Source of the DNA: Burkholderiaceae bacterium
Lineage (GTDB): Bacteria > Pseudomonadota > Gammaproteobacteria > Burkholderiales > Burkholderiaceae_C
Length of the DNA: 8,555 nt
Direction: 5' to 3'
NCBI GenBank assembly: GCA_030726195.1
Contig: JANREF010000082.1
Coordinates: 1 to 8,555 of the forward strand
Part shown: piece by piece, positions 1 to 6,741 of the stretch
Position numbering within the stretch: position 1 is the first letter of the stretch
How the letters are laid out: the number at the start of each line of letters is the position of its first letter
Notes under the pieces: model-generated
What the model was told of the DNA's origin: nothing
Databases searched by the model: none
What the model saw: the letters and a program-made list of their open reading frames with translations, nothing else
Translations under genes and position numbers: made by a program

Positions 1-22
1 CTACCAACTGAGCTATTCCCGC
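1..22 (-). tRNA. tRNA-Gly (probably GCC anticodon), 5' end only
   Basis: Read on the minus strand, the first 22 bases form the start of a tRNA: a seven-base acceptor strand GCGGGAA, then TA, then a D-arm beginning GCTCAGTTGGTAG. This matches the well-known start of bacterial tRNA-Gly(GCC). The anticodon lies outside the window, so the identity rests on the 5' end alone. It follows lon in the same orientation and appears to have its own promoter at 62-91. Confidence 0.8.
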
Positions 23-61
23 ATGATCAACTGCTTACTGTCGTTTGCTGCTGAAGCTAGA

Positions 62-91
62 AGTATAACCAAATTTTTAGGCTCTTTTCAA
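62..91 (-). promoter_or_regulatory. Sigma-70 promoter for the tRNA-Gly
   Basis: On the minus strand there is a TTGAAA box (86-91), an 18-bp spacer and a TATACT box (62-67). Both boxes are close to the sigma-70 consensus. Transcription would start near position 55, giving a leader of roughly 33 nt before the tRNA 5' end at 22. The surroundings are strongly AT-rich, unlike the neighbouring genes. The match was made by eye. Confidence 0.6.
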
Positions 92-97
92 AGCGCC
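80..97 (-). terminator. Weak hairpin downstream of lon, doubtful terminator
   Basis: Read on the minus strand, GGC-G-CTT, loop TGAA, AAG-A-GCC can fold into a short hairpin with one G/A mismatch. It lies 21 nt beyond the lon stop and is followed by TAAAAATTT, not a clean T run. It overlaps the -35 box of the tRNA promoter. It could help end lon transcripts, but the stem is short and the call is tentative. The rest of 23-117 is AT-rich with no gene. Confidence 0.2.
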
Positions 98-117
98 CAA
101 AAAATTTTTGAATATTT

Positions 118-2550
118 TTAGTGCTTCACATTCTCCGTTGACACAGGGTGTGTCGACGCAGCGCGTGCAGCAACGGCAGCAGCAATTTCGGCCTCGCTCA
201 GTGGCTCGGGCATACGCTCGAGAGCGCGCTCCAAGACTTGGTCAATCCACTTCACTGGCACGATTTCCAAACCACTTTTCACGTTGTCTGGAATGTCAGC
301 CAAGTCCTTGACGTTTTCCTCTGGAATGAGCACGGTTTCAATACCACCGCGCAACGCAGCCAGCAGCTTTTCTTTCAAGCCGCCAATGGCTGTGACCTCG
401 CCGCGCAGGGTGATTTCACCCGTCATGGCCACCGTGCACTTGATGGGTATTTGGGTGAGCGCCGATACCAATGCCGTCACCATGGCAGCACCCGCGCTTG
501 GGCCATCCTTGGGTGTTGCGCCGTCGGGTACGTGAATGTGCATATCGCGCTTGTCGAACAGCTCTTCTTTGATACCCAACGCGTTGGCACGGCTGCGCAC
601 CACGGTGCGCGCGGCTTCTACAGATTCCTTCATCACATCGCCCAGAGAACCTGTGCGGGTGATCAGACCTTTGCCGGGCATGAGCGCGGCCTCAATGGTG
701 AGCAAGTCGCCGCCCACTTCCGTCCAAGCCAGGCCCACCACTTGACCCACTTGGTTGGTCTGCTCGGCGCGGCCATAGGTGTATTTGCGCACGCCCAAAA
801 ACTCATCCAAGTTGGCGGCATTAACCACGACCTTGGGCTGGGCCTTACCCAGCAACAAGCTCTTGATCACCTTGCGGCATATCTTTGAGATTTCACGCTC
901 CAAGGAACGCACACCCGCCTCGCGTGTGTAGTAACGCACGACATCGCGCAAAGCGTCTTCAGTGACTTCAAGCTCGCCATCCTTCACACCGTTGTTGGCG
1001 ATTTGTTTGGGCAGCAAGTACTGCATGGCGATGTGGGTTTTCTCGTCTTCGGTGTAGCCGCTCAAACGAATGACTTCCATGCGGTCCAACAAGGCCGGCG
1101 GAATATTCATAGAGTTAGAGGTGGCCACAAACATGACGTCGCTCAGGTCGAAGTCGACTTCGACGTAGTGGTCGCCAAAGGTGTGGTTTTGCTCGGGGTC
1201 TAACACCTCCAGCAACGCGCTTGAGGGGTCACCCCTGAAGTCGGTACCCAGCTTGTCGATTTCATCCAACAAGAACAGCGGGTTGCGCGTGCCTGTTTTA
1301 GACAAGTTTTGCAGCACCTTGCCGGGCAAGGCGCCAATGTAGGTACGACGGTGACCGCGAATTTCAGCCTCATCGCGCACGCCACCCAAGGCCATGCGCA
1401 CGTACTTACGCCCAGTGGCCTTGGCGATGGATTGTCCCAAAGACGTTTTACCCACGCCGGGCGGGCCTACCAAACACAATATCGGTGCTTTGACCTTGTC
1501 TACGCGCTGCTGCACTGCAAGGTATTCCAAGATGCGTTCTTTGACTTTTTCCAAGCCAAAGTGGTCTGCGTTGAGCGTTTCTTCGGCCAGGGCCAAGTCG
1601 TGCAGTACTTTGGACTTTTTAGCCCAAGGCAAACCCAACAACACCTCGAGGTAGTTGCGCACCACGGAGGCTTCGGCCGACATGGGCGACATGAGCTTGA
1701 GCTTCTTCAGCTCGCTATCAGCCTTTTTACGGGCTTCTTTGGGCATGCGCGCGAGCTTGATTTTTTTCTCAATCTCTTCAATGTCTGCACCCTCTTCGCC
1801 TTCGCCCAGCTCTTTTTGGATGGCCTTGACCTGTTCGTTGAGGTAGAAGTCGCGCTGGTTTTTCTCCATCTGGCGCTTGACACGTCCGCGGATGCGCTTG
1901 TCGACGTTGAGCACGTCGACTTCGGCTTCAATTTGGCTGTAGAGCTTTTCGAGGCGCGCCTTGATGGCGGCCAAATCCAACACCTCTTGCTTGGCTTCCA
2001 GCTTCAGAGGCAAGTGCGCAGCAATGGTGTCGGCCAAACGGCCAGGCTCATCAATGCTGGAGATAGACGTGAGGATTTCTGACGGTATCTTTTTGTTCAA
2101 TTTGACGTACTGGTCAAACTGCTGCATGACCGCACGACGCAGCGCCTCAATCTCGGTATCGTCGTTGTCTTGGCGCTCGCCAGCCGGCGCAATAGGCTCA
2201 ACCGTAGCGGTGAAGTGCACCTCACCGTCGGTGATGGTTTTAACGGTTGCGCGCTGCACACCCTCAACCAGCACTTTCACGGTGCCGTCGGGCAACTTGA
2301 GCATTTGCAAAATACTGGCCACACAGCCAATGTCAAACATGTCTTGTGCGGTGGGCTCGTCTTTGGCAGCGGTTTTTTGCGCCACCAGCATGATGCGCCT
2401 GTCGTCGGCCATGGCCGCTTCCAGCGCCTTGATACTCTTGGCGCGGCCCACAAACAGCGGGATGACCATGTGCGGAAACACCACCACGTCGCGCAGTGGC
2501 AACAGCGGTAGTTCAATGGGGGTAGACGGCAAAACTTCTTGTCCAGACAT
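118..2550 (-). CDS. lon: Lon ATP-dependent protease
   Basis: An 810-residue homohexameric cytoplasmic AAA+ serine protease that degrades misfolded and short-lived regulatory proteins. The N-terminal substrate-binding domain covers about 12-205, followed by a charged helical linker to about 310. The ATPase module has Walker A GPPGVGKT (362-369), Walker B LFLLDE (425-430), sensor-1 Asn in FVATSN (474-479) and a candidate arginine finger at R490. The protease domain begins near 590 and has the Ser-Lys dyad at S685 (DGPSAG) and K728 (GGLKEK), 43 residues apart as in E. coli Lon. Compared with the 784-residue E. coli protein it has an alanine-rich C-terminal tail of about 25 residues. The ATG at 2550 has an AAGG ribosome site about 8 bases upstream and fits the family N-terminus. 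It is the last protein gene of the tig-clpP-clpX-lon run, 120 bp after clpX. A sigma-32-like element lies in that gap, fitting heat-shock control. Confidence 0.98.
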   Translation of the reverse strand: MSGQEVLPSTPIELPLLPLRDVVVFPHMVIPLFVGRAKSIKALEAAMADDRRIMLVAQKTAAKDEPTAQDMFDIGCVASILQMLKLPDGTVKVLVEGVQRATVKTITDGEVHFTATVEPIAPAGERQDNDDTEIEALRRAVMQQFDQYVKLNKKIPSEILTSISSIDEPGRLADTIAAHLPLKLEAKQEVLDLAAIKARLEKLYSQIEAEVDVLNVDKRIRGRVKRQMEKNQRDFYLNEQVKAIQKELGEGEEGADIEEIEKKIKLARMPKEARKKADSELKKLKLMSPMSAEASVVRNYLEVLLGLPWAKKSKVLHDLALAEETLNADHFGLEKVKERILEYLAVQQRVDKVKAPILCLVGPPGVGKTSLGQSIAKATGRKYVRMALGGVRDEAEIRGHRRTYIGALPGKVLQNLSKTGTRNPLFLLDEIDKLGTDFRGDPSSALLEVLDPEQNHTFGDHYVEVDFDLSDVMFVATSNSMNIPPALLDRMEVIRLSGYTEDEKTHIAMQYLLPKQIANNGVKDGELEVTEDALRDVVRYYTREAGVRSLEREISKICRKVIKSLLLGKAQPKVVVNAANLDEFLGVRKYTYGRAEQTNQVGQVVGLAWTEVGGDLLTIEAALMPGKGLITRTGSLGDVMKESVEAARTVVRSRANALGIKEELFDKRDMHIHVPDGATPKDGPSAGAAMVTALVSALTQIPIKCTVAMTGEITLRGEVTAIGGLKEKLLAALRGGIETVLIPEENVKDLADIPDNVKSGLEIVPVKWIDQVLERALERMPEPLSEAEIAAAVAARAASTHPVSTENVKH

Positions 2551-2601
2551 GGCTAGCCTTATGAAAGCGCCAACGTTGCCAGTGGCAATGCGTTAGCAAA
2601 C

Positions 2602-2629
2602 AAATGGGGCACGATGGCAGGTGTGCCAG
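2602..2629 (-). promoter_or_regulatory. Candidate heat-shock (sigma-32) promoter of lon
   Basis: On the minus strand, CCCCATTT (2602-2609) matches the sigma-32 -10 consensus CCCCATNT exactly. Thirteen bases upstream, CTGGCAC (2623-2629) is only a partial match (4 of 7) to the -35 consensus CTTGAAA. A start near 2594 would give a leader of about 44 nt before the lon ATG. Lon is a sigma-32 regulon member in E. coli, so position and biology fit, but the weak -35 keeps this tentative. A small inverted repeat, TTGCC-AGT-GGCAA (2576-2588), lies in the putative leader. Confidence 0.4.
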
Positions 2630-2634
2630 CACAC
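2621..2634. repeat. 14-bp inverted repeat in the clpX-lon gap
   Basis: The sequence GTGTGC-CA-GCACAC has perfect 6-bp arms around a 2-bp centre. It overlaps the proposed -35 region of the lon promoter, where a repressor or activator could bind. As RNA it could form only a small hairpin (5-bp stem, 4-nt loop) with no T run, so it is not a convincing terminator for clpX. Confidence 0.5.
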
Positions 2635-2670
2635 AGCTTCAGGTCGACGCTGGGTGTGGGCACGGCTTAC

Positions 2671-3936
2671 TCAGGCCTTTTTGGCTTTTTCGTGGTACAC
2701 CAGCAAAGGCGGCTTGGCGTCGTCTATGGTGGTTTCGTCCACCACGACTTGCTTGACGTTTTCTAAGCTGGGCAAATCAAACATGGTGTCGATCAGCGCT
2801 TGTTCAAGTATGGAGCGCAGACCACGAGCGCCTGTTTTACGCTTGAGCGCTTTGCGTGCAATGGCGCGCAACGCACCGGGGCGCACGTCCAGCTCGGCAT
2901 CTTCCAGCGCAAACAACTTGGCAAACTGCTTGACCACCGCATTTTTGGGCGTGGTCAAGATGTCTATCAGTTGATCCTCATCCAGCTCTTCCAGTGTGGC
3001 CACCACAGGCAAGCGGCCCACCAACTCGGGGATGATGCCGAACTTGACCATGTCCTCAGGCTCTACCTCACTGAACGACTCGGAGATACTGCGCGCTTGC
3101 TTGGTTTTGACAACAGCGCCAAAACCAATACCAGAGGCCTCGGTGCGGCTTTCGATGATCTTCTCTAGACCCGCGAATGCGCCGCCGCAAATGAACAAAA
3201 TGTTGGTCGTGTCTACCTGCAAAAAGTCTTGGTTGGGGTGCTTGCGCCCGCCCTGCGGTGGAATCGACGCCAAGGTACCTTCTATCAACTTGAGCAGCGC
3301 TTGCTGCACGCCCTCACCAGATACGTCACACGTGATCGATGGGTTGTCAGACTTGCGGGAAATTTTGTCGATTTCGTCGATGTACACAATGCCACGCTGC
3401 GCCTTGGCCACGTCGTATTCACAGGTCTGCAGCAACTTGGCCACAATGTTTTCCACGTCTTCGCCCACATAACCGGCTTCGGTCAAGGTGGTGGCATCGG
3501 CCATTACAAACGGCACGTCCAACATGCGTGCCAATGTTTGCGCAAGCAGCGTTTTACCTGAGCCCGTGGGGCCGATGAGCAAAATATTGCTTTTCACCAA
3601 CTCGACGTCGTCTTTTTTAGCCGACGTCTTGTGGTTCAAACGCTTGTAGTGGTTGTACACCGCCACCGACAGCGCGCGCTTGGCTTTGTCTTGGCCAATG
3701 ACGTAGTTGTCCAAGTTGGCCTTCAAGGCCGCAGGCGTCGGCAGTGCGTCGGTTTTCTTCTCGCCCAACTCGGTATGCGGCAACTCATCGCGCACGATGT
3801 CGTTGCACAAATCGATGCACTCGTCGCAAATGAACACAGACGGGCCCGCAATGAGCTTTTTCACCTCATGCTGGCTCTTGCCGCAAAAGGAACAATACAA
3901 ATTTTTCTCGGCGCTAGCGCCTTTTTTATCGGCCAT
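2671..3936 (-). CDS. clpX: ClpX, ATPase subunit of the ClpXP protease
   Basis: A 421-residue AAA+ unfoldase that recognises tagged substrates, unfolds them and threads them into ClpP. The N-terminal zinc-binding domain uses C15, C18, C37 and C40 (CSFC and CDEC pairs). The ATPase core shows Walker A GPTGSGKT (122-129), pore loop GYVG (155-158), Walker B IVYIDEID (183-190), the RKH substrate loop (231-233), the IGF tripeptide that docks on ClpP (270-272), an arginine finger near R308, and sensor-2 GARGLRS (369-375, R371). All are as in E. coli ClpX, and the length is typical. The ATG at 3936 is preceded by AAGG with a 7-base spacer. It lies 139 bp downstream of clpP in the same direction, and the gap holds two stem-loops. 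No truncation or missing residue was seen. Confidence 0.98.
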   Translation of the reverse strand: MADKKGASAEKNLYCSFCGKSQHEVKKLIAGPSVFICDECIDLCNDIVRDELPHTELGEKKTDALPTPAALKANLDNYVIGQDKAKRALSVAVYNHYKRLNHKTSAKKDDVELVKSNILLIGPTGSGKTLLAQTLARMLDVPFVMADATTLTEAGYVGEDVENIVAKLLQTCEYDVAKAQRGIVYIDEIDKISRKSDNPSITCDVSGEGVQQALLKLIEGTLASIPPQGGRKHPNQDFLQVDTTNILFICGGAFAGLEKIIESRTEASGIGFGAVVKTKQARSISESFSEVEPEDMVKFGIIPELVGRLPVVATLEELDEDQLIDILTTPKNAVVKQFAKLFALEDAELDVRPGALRAIARKALKRKTGARGLRSILEQALIDTMFDLPSLENVKQVVVDETTIDDAKPPLLVYHEKAKKA

Positions 3937-3984
3937 CTCTATGCCTTGATATCAATCGGTTAATGCGCTCAATGATAACGCCTT

Positions 3985-4000
3985 GCCTCAGCCAAGAGGC
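3985..4000 (-). other. Small stem-loop in the clpX leader
   Basis: GCCTC-AGCCAA-GAGGC is a perfect 5-bp inverted repeat with a 6-nt loop, just downstream (in transcription) of the larger nested hairpin at 4003-4049. No T run follows, so it is not an intrinsic terminator. In a clpP-clpX transcript the two would form tandem stem-loops about 50-110 nt upstream of the clpX start. Confidence 0.4.
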
Positions 4001-4002
4001 GG

Positions 4003-4049
4003 CAATGGCGCCGCGAATGCACCACATCGGTGCAAACCAGGCGCCATTG
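4003..4049 (-). other. Nested stem-loop between clpP and clpX
   Basis: Outer arms CAATGGCGCC (4003-4012) and GGCGCCATTG (4040-4049) are perfect 10-bp complements. Inside them, TGCACC (4018-4023) and GGTGCA (4029-4034) form a second 6-bp stem with a 5-nt loop. The stems are separated by 5 unpaired bases on each side, giving a symmetric internal loop. It begins 26 nt after the clpP stop. There is no T run, so a role in RNA processing, 3'-end protection or partial attenuation is more likely than classic termination. Confidence 0.6.
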
Positions 4050-4075
4050 ACAGAACGGTGACGCTACAGACGCTT

Positions 4076-4702
4076 TTATGCGGCCTTGGCAGCGTCTTCA
4101 CGCTTGTGGATCACCTTGTCGACCAGGCCGTAATCGGCGGCCTCGTCTGCGGTCATGAAGTAGTCGCGCTCGGTGTCGCGCTCAATGCGCTCCAAGGTCT
4201 GACCAGACTGCTCTGCCAAAATATTGTTCAACACCGCACGCAAACGGATGATCTCGCGCGCATGGATTTCAATGTCGGTGGCCTGGCCTTGCGTGCCGCC
4301 CAATGGCTGGTGAATCATGACACGAGAGTTGGGCAGCGAGAAACGCTTGCCTTTGGCACCAGCGGCCAACAAAAACGCGCCCATGCTGGCAGCCATACCC
4401 GTGCACAGTGTGGACACGTCGGGCTTGATGAAGTTCATGGTGTCAAAAATCGCCATGCCAGCGCTGACTGAGCCACCGGGCGAATTGATGTAGAAGTGAA
4501 TGTCTTTGTCGGGGTTCTCAGACTCCAAGAACAACAACTGTGCCACCACCAAGTTGGCGGATTGGTCGTTCACCGGCCCCACCAAAAACACCACGCGCTC
4601 TTTGAGCAAGCGCGAGTAAATGTCGTAGCTGCGCTCACCGCGGCCAGACTGCTCAACCACCATGGGGACCATGCCCAAAGCTTGTGTATCCAATGCGTTC
4701 AT
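4076..4702 (-). CDS. clpP: ClpP, proteolytic subunit of the ClpXP protease
   Basis: A 208-residue serine peptidase (family S14) that forms the two-ring, 14-subunit chamber fed by ClpX or ClpA. The catalytic triad is S106 (in GMAASMGA), H131 (in MIHQPLGG) and D180 (in DTERDYF). Spacings of 25 and 49 residues match E. coli Clp[11 protein letters not shown] (73-82) supplies the oxyanion-hole glycines. The start chosen is the ATG at 4702. It has a strong GGAG ribosome site 9 bases upstream, and from there the N-terminus aligns with the family (short propeptide, then [17 protein letters not shown]). A longer reading from a GTG at 4744 would place that ribosome site inside the gene and was rejected. 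It sits 266 bp after tig and 139 bp before clpX. It is probably transcribed apart from most tig message because a terminator-like hairpin intervenes. Confidence 0.97.
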   Translation of the reverse strand: MNALDTQALGMVPMVVEQSGRGERSYDIYSRLLKERVVFLVGPVNDQSANLVVAQLLFLESENPDKDIHFYINSPGGSVSAGMAIFDTMNFIKPDVSTLCTGMAASMGAFLLAAGAKGKRFSLPNSRVMIHQPLGGTQGQATDIEIHAREIIRLRAVLNNILAEQSGQTLERIERDTERDYFMTADEAADYGLVDKVIHKREDAAKAA

Positions 4703-4812
4703 CGCTTTTATCTCCAAGAATAGGGTGTGTTCCGTGCTTGCCACAGCGGGCGTCTAGGGCCGCGCCTCAAGCACCACTGTAACCAACTGAGGGCAAGGCT
4801 GTTTACTTGAGG

Positions 4813-4831
4813 GCATTGCAATGCTTTGCAA
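4813..4831. repeat. Palindrome upstream of clpP, possible operator
   Basis: GCATTGCAATGC (4813-4824) is a perfect 12-bp palindrome. A second copy of its core, TTGCAA (4826-4831), lies 9 bp further on. A pair of TTGGGCC direct repeats lies slightly further upstream on the minus strand. The site is about 110 bp upstream of the clpP ATG, in the gap expected to hold the clpP promoter. I see no convincing sigma-70 or sigma-32 boxes nearby, so an operator role is a guess from symmetry and position. Confidence 0.3.
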
Positions 4832-4887
4832 GGCCCAACAAGCGGGCCCAACCCACTTAAAACCGGGCAAAACCAGCCGCCCAAACA

Positions 4888-4914
4888 ACAAAAGGGCGTT
4901 CACCGCCCTTTTGT
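4888..4914 (-). terminator. Intrinsic terminator downstream of tig
   Basis: ACAAAAGGGCG (4888-4898) and CGCCCTTTTGT (4904-4914) form a perfect 11-bp stem with a 5-nt loop. Read on the minus strand, the 3' arm ends in CCCTTTTGTTGTTT, giving the T-rich tail expected of a Rho-independent terminator, 54 nt beyond the tig stop. The structure is nearly symmetric and could also work on the other strand, but no gene points that way. It separates tig from clpP. Confidence 0.8.
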
Positions 4915-4945
4915 CGTCTATGTCATCAGACACCAGCATCAGCGC

Positions 4946-4961
4946 GCTGGCAATCGCCAGC
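4946..4961 (-). other. Stem-loop just after the tig stop codon
   Basis: GCTGGC-AATC-GCCAGC is a perfect 6-bp stem with a 4-nt loop, starting 7 nt past the tig stop. No T run follows. With the terminator at 4888-4914 it makes a double-hairpin 3' end on the tig message, which could protect it from exonucleases. Confidence 0.4.
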
Positions 4962-4968
4962 CCACCGA

Positions 4969-6279
4969 TTACTGCTGGGCCATCAACTCGTCAAAGTCCA
5001 CGGCCTTGTCTGTCACTTTGGCCTTGCTCAGAACAAACTCGGTCACGTTGTTCTCAATCACCACGGCCTCAACTTCAGCCATGCGGCCTTGGTCGCCTGT
5101 GTACCACTTCACCACGTCGCTAGGACGCTCGTAAGAGGCTGCCATTTCGTTGATGTGTGCCTGAATCTGCTCGGTTGTAGCCTGCAGGTTTTCCGAACGC
5201 ACCAGCTCAGCCACCACCAAACCCAAACGCACACGGCGCTCGGCTTGTGGGCGGAACACATCGTCTGGGATGGGTGCTTTGTCGGCGTCTTTGATGCCGC
5301 GCTGCTTCAAATCGGCACGTGCACGCTCAACCATGCGGTCCAGCTCCGCTTGCACCGCAGCTTTGGGCAAGTCCAACTCGGCCTTGGCGACCAAGCCGTC
5401 CATGGCGGCTTGTTTGTTGCGCGCTTGCAAACGGGCTTTCACCTCGCGCTGCAAGTTGGTGCGAATGTCGGTGCGCAAGGCGTCAACGGTGGCTTCGGCC
5501 ACGCCCAGTGACTTGACGAAGTCTTCGTCAACCGCTGGCATAGAAGCGCCTTCAATCTTGTGCAGTGTCACCATGAAGTCGGCCGTTTTACCAGCCACGT
5601 CCTTGCCGTGGTAATCCTCTGGGAATGCTAGTGGGAAGGTCTTGCTCTCGCCGGTTTTCATGCCGCGCACAGCATCTTCAAACTCTTTGAGCATTTGGCC
5701 GTCGCCGACCAAAAACTGGAAGCCATCGGCCTTGCCACCATCAAACGGCACGCCGTCAATGGAGCCTAGAAAGTCGATGGTGACGCGGTCGCCGTCTACA
5801 GCGGCCTCTGCTGCGGGGCGCTGCGCAAAGGTGCGGCGCTGCTTGCGCAGAATGTCAACAGTCTTATCGATGGCCTCTTCGGTCACATCGGCGGTGAGTT
5901 TTTCAATTTCAACGCTAGAGACATCGCCCAATTTCACTTCTGGGTAGACCTCAAACACGGCGTCAAAGCTCAACTCGCCCTCTGGCGCGCCTTCTTTTTC
6001 GCTGATTTGGGGTGAGCCTGCCACGCGCAATTGTGCTTCGTTGGCGGCTTTACTGAAGGCCTCGCCAACTTTGTCGTTCATGACTTCGTACTGCACCGAT
6101 GCGCCGTACATTTGGGCAACCACTTTGGCGGGTACTTTGCCTGGGCGAAAGCCGTCAATCTTGACTTGCTTAGCCAAGCGCTTGAGACGGGTCTCAACCT
6201 CAGCGGTGATGGTGGCTATGGGCAATGACAATGTCATCTTGCGCTCTAGCTTTTCCAAGGTTTCCACGTTCACGGCCAT
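4969..6279 (-). CDS. tig: Trigger factor, ribosome-bound chaperone and prolyl isomerase
   Basis: A 436-residue ATP-independent chaperone that binds at the ribosomal exit tunnel (protein L23) and shields nascent chains. The N-terminal ribosome-binding domain carries the signature loop GFRPGKVP (43-50). The FKBP-type peptidyl-prolyl isomerase domain spans about 150-243 (from the GDRVTIDFLGSIDG region to FMVTLHKIEG). The C-terminal helical chaperone domain fills the rest. The loop has Pro where E. coli has Lys (GFRKGKVP). Length is close to E. coli (432). The ATG at 6279 has an ideal AGGAG site with a 7-base spacer. It lies 72 bp after tRNA-Leu in the same direction and ahead of clpP, as in many proteobacteria. 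Two hairpins follow its stop, one a likely terminator. Confidence 0.98.
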   Translation of the reverse strand: MAVNVETLEKLERKMTLSLPIATITAEVETRLKRLAKQVKIDGFRPGKVPAKVVAQMYGASVQYEVMNDKVGEAFSKAANEAQLRVAGSPQISEKEGAPEGELSFDAVFEVYPEVKLGDVSSVEIEKLTADVTEEAIDKTVDILRKQRRTFAQRPAAEAAVDGDRVTIDFLGSIDGVPFDGGKADGFQFLVGDGQMLKEFEDAVRGMKTGESKTFPLAFPEDYHGKDVAGKTADFMVTLHKIEGASMPAVDEDFVKSLGVAEATVDALRTDIRTNLQREVKARLQARNKQAAMDGLVAKAELDLPKAAVQAELDRMVERARADLKQRGIKDADKAPIPDDVFRPQAERRVRLGLVVAELVRSENLQATTEQIQAHINEMAASYERPSDVVKWYTGDQGRMAEVEAVVIENNVTEFVLSKAKVTDKAVDFDELMAQQ

Positions 6280-6299
6280 TACTCAACTCCTGCTGTATC

Positions 6300-6313
6300 G
6301 GCCTTGTTAGGCC
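6300..6313 (-). other. Small hairpin in the tig leader
   Basis: Read on the minus strand, GGCCT-AACA-AGGCC is a perfect 5-bp stem with a 4-nt loop between the tRNA-Leu 3' end and the tig ribosome site, about 20 nt upstream of the start codon. In a tRNA-Leu/tig co-transcript it would lie just past the tRNA processing site. No function can be assigned. Confidence 0.3.
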
Positions 6314-6351
6314 AAACCCAATGTTTGACCGCAACAAAGCATGTAAATAGG

Positions 6352-6438
6352 TGGTGCGCGGGGGGGGACTCGAACCCCCACACTGTTTCCAGCGTCAGGA
6401 CCTAAACCTGGTGCGTCTACCAATTTCGCCACCCGCGC
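6352..6438 (-). tRNA. tRNA-Leu (UAG anticodon)
   Basis: An 87-nt class II tRNA with CCA encoded (plus-strand TGG at 6352-6354). The acceptor strands GCGCGGG and CCCGCGC pair fully, and the discriminator base is A. The D-arm reads GCGAAATTGGTAGACGC. The anticodon loop is TTTAGGT with anticodon TAG at 6402-6404. The variable arm is CTG-GAAA-CAG, and the T-arm is a GGGGG/CCCCC stem around TTCGAGT. The sequence closely resembles E. coli tRNA-Leu(UAG). The first pair of the anticodon stem is a C/A mismatch. It decodes CUA and other CUN codons. It lies 72 bp ahead of tig and may be co-transcribed with it. Confidence 0.97.
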
Positions 6439-6741
6439 TCACTCGGCATGTGGCAAGGCCGCCTAAGCGCCCCTTCCACCAACGGTACCCGCCCACCCGC
6501 TGAATGCGTGTGGCCGAGTGCCCTACAACCGCGAATTGTGGCGCGTTTGTAGCGAATAACCGCCTATTGTAATCGGAGCCTGACGGCTTTTTCGCCGGGC
6601 GCACGCAATTAGCCCCGCGCCGCGGCTTGGCAAGGCTCAAGCGCCTACTGCGCAGCGACACGCTAGAAGTTCCAAGTCACCGGCTGCGAGTAACAACGCC
6701 AATATGCAAGGCGTGCCTCAGCTGCAAGCGACAATAGCGCC
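6439..6741. promoter_or_regulatory. Divergent intergenic region between tRNA-Leu and hpnC
   Basis: This 303-bp stretch has no convincing gene and should hold promoters in both directions. For the tRNA, the best minus-strand candidate is ATTACA (6568-6573), 16 bp, TACAAA (6546-6551), about 110 bp upstream of the tRNA; the match is moderate. For hpnC, no good -35/-10 pair was found. GACAAT (6730-6735) ends 6 bp before the hpnC ATG, and there is no ribosome site there. Other structures are a weak hairpin CGGC-TTTTTC-GCCG (6584-6597) and an 11-bp GC palindrome CCGCG-C-CGCGG (6615-6625). Confidence 0.4.

Noticed and set aside
148..2082. Long plus-strand open frames opposite lon (148-888 and 1309-2082)
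   Set aside because: They are complement shadows of the fully conserved lon coding sequence; no domain signatures and no ribosome sites were seen.
4703..4744. Longer ClpP start at a GTG (position 4744) adding 14 residues
   Set aside because: The extension would contain the strong GGAG ribosome site of the ATG at 4702, has no ribosome site of its own, and goes beyond the usual family N-terminus.
4745..4887. Sigma-70 or sigma-32 promoter for clpP
   Set aside because: Several TTG-starting hexamers and a CTTGCAA element were tried, but none had a matching -10 at a proper distance.
6566..6571. TACAAT as the main -10 box of the tRNA-Leu promoter
   Set aside because: No acceptable -35 lies 16-18 bp upstream (nearest is CGAAAA), and the tRNA is 128 bp away; the neighbouring ATTACA/TACAAA pair is somewhat better.
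6395..6661. Minus-strand open frame of 88 codons ending in residues like GGEIGRRTRF
   Set aside because: Its 3' part runs through the tRNA-Leu gene; that peptide is a known artefact of translating tRNA sequence.
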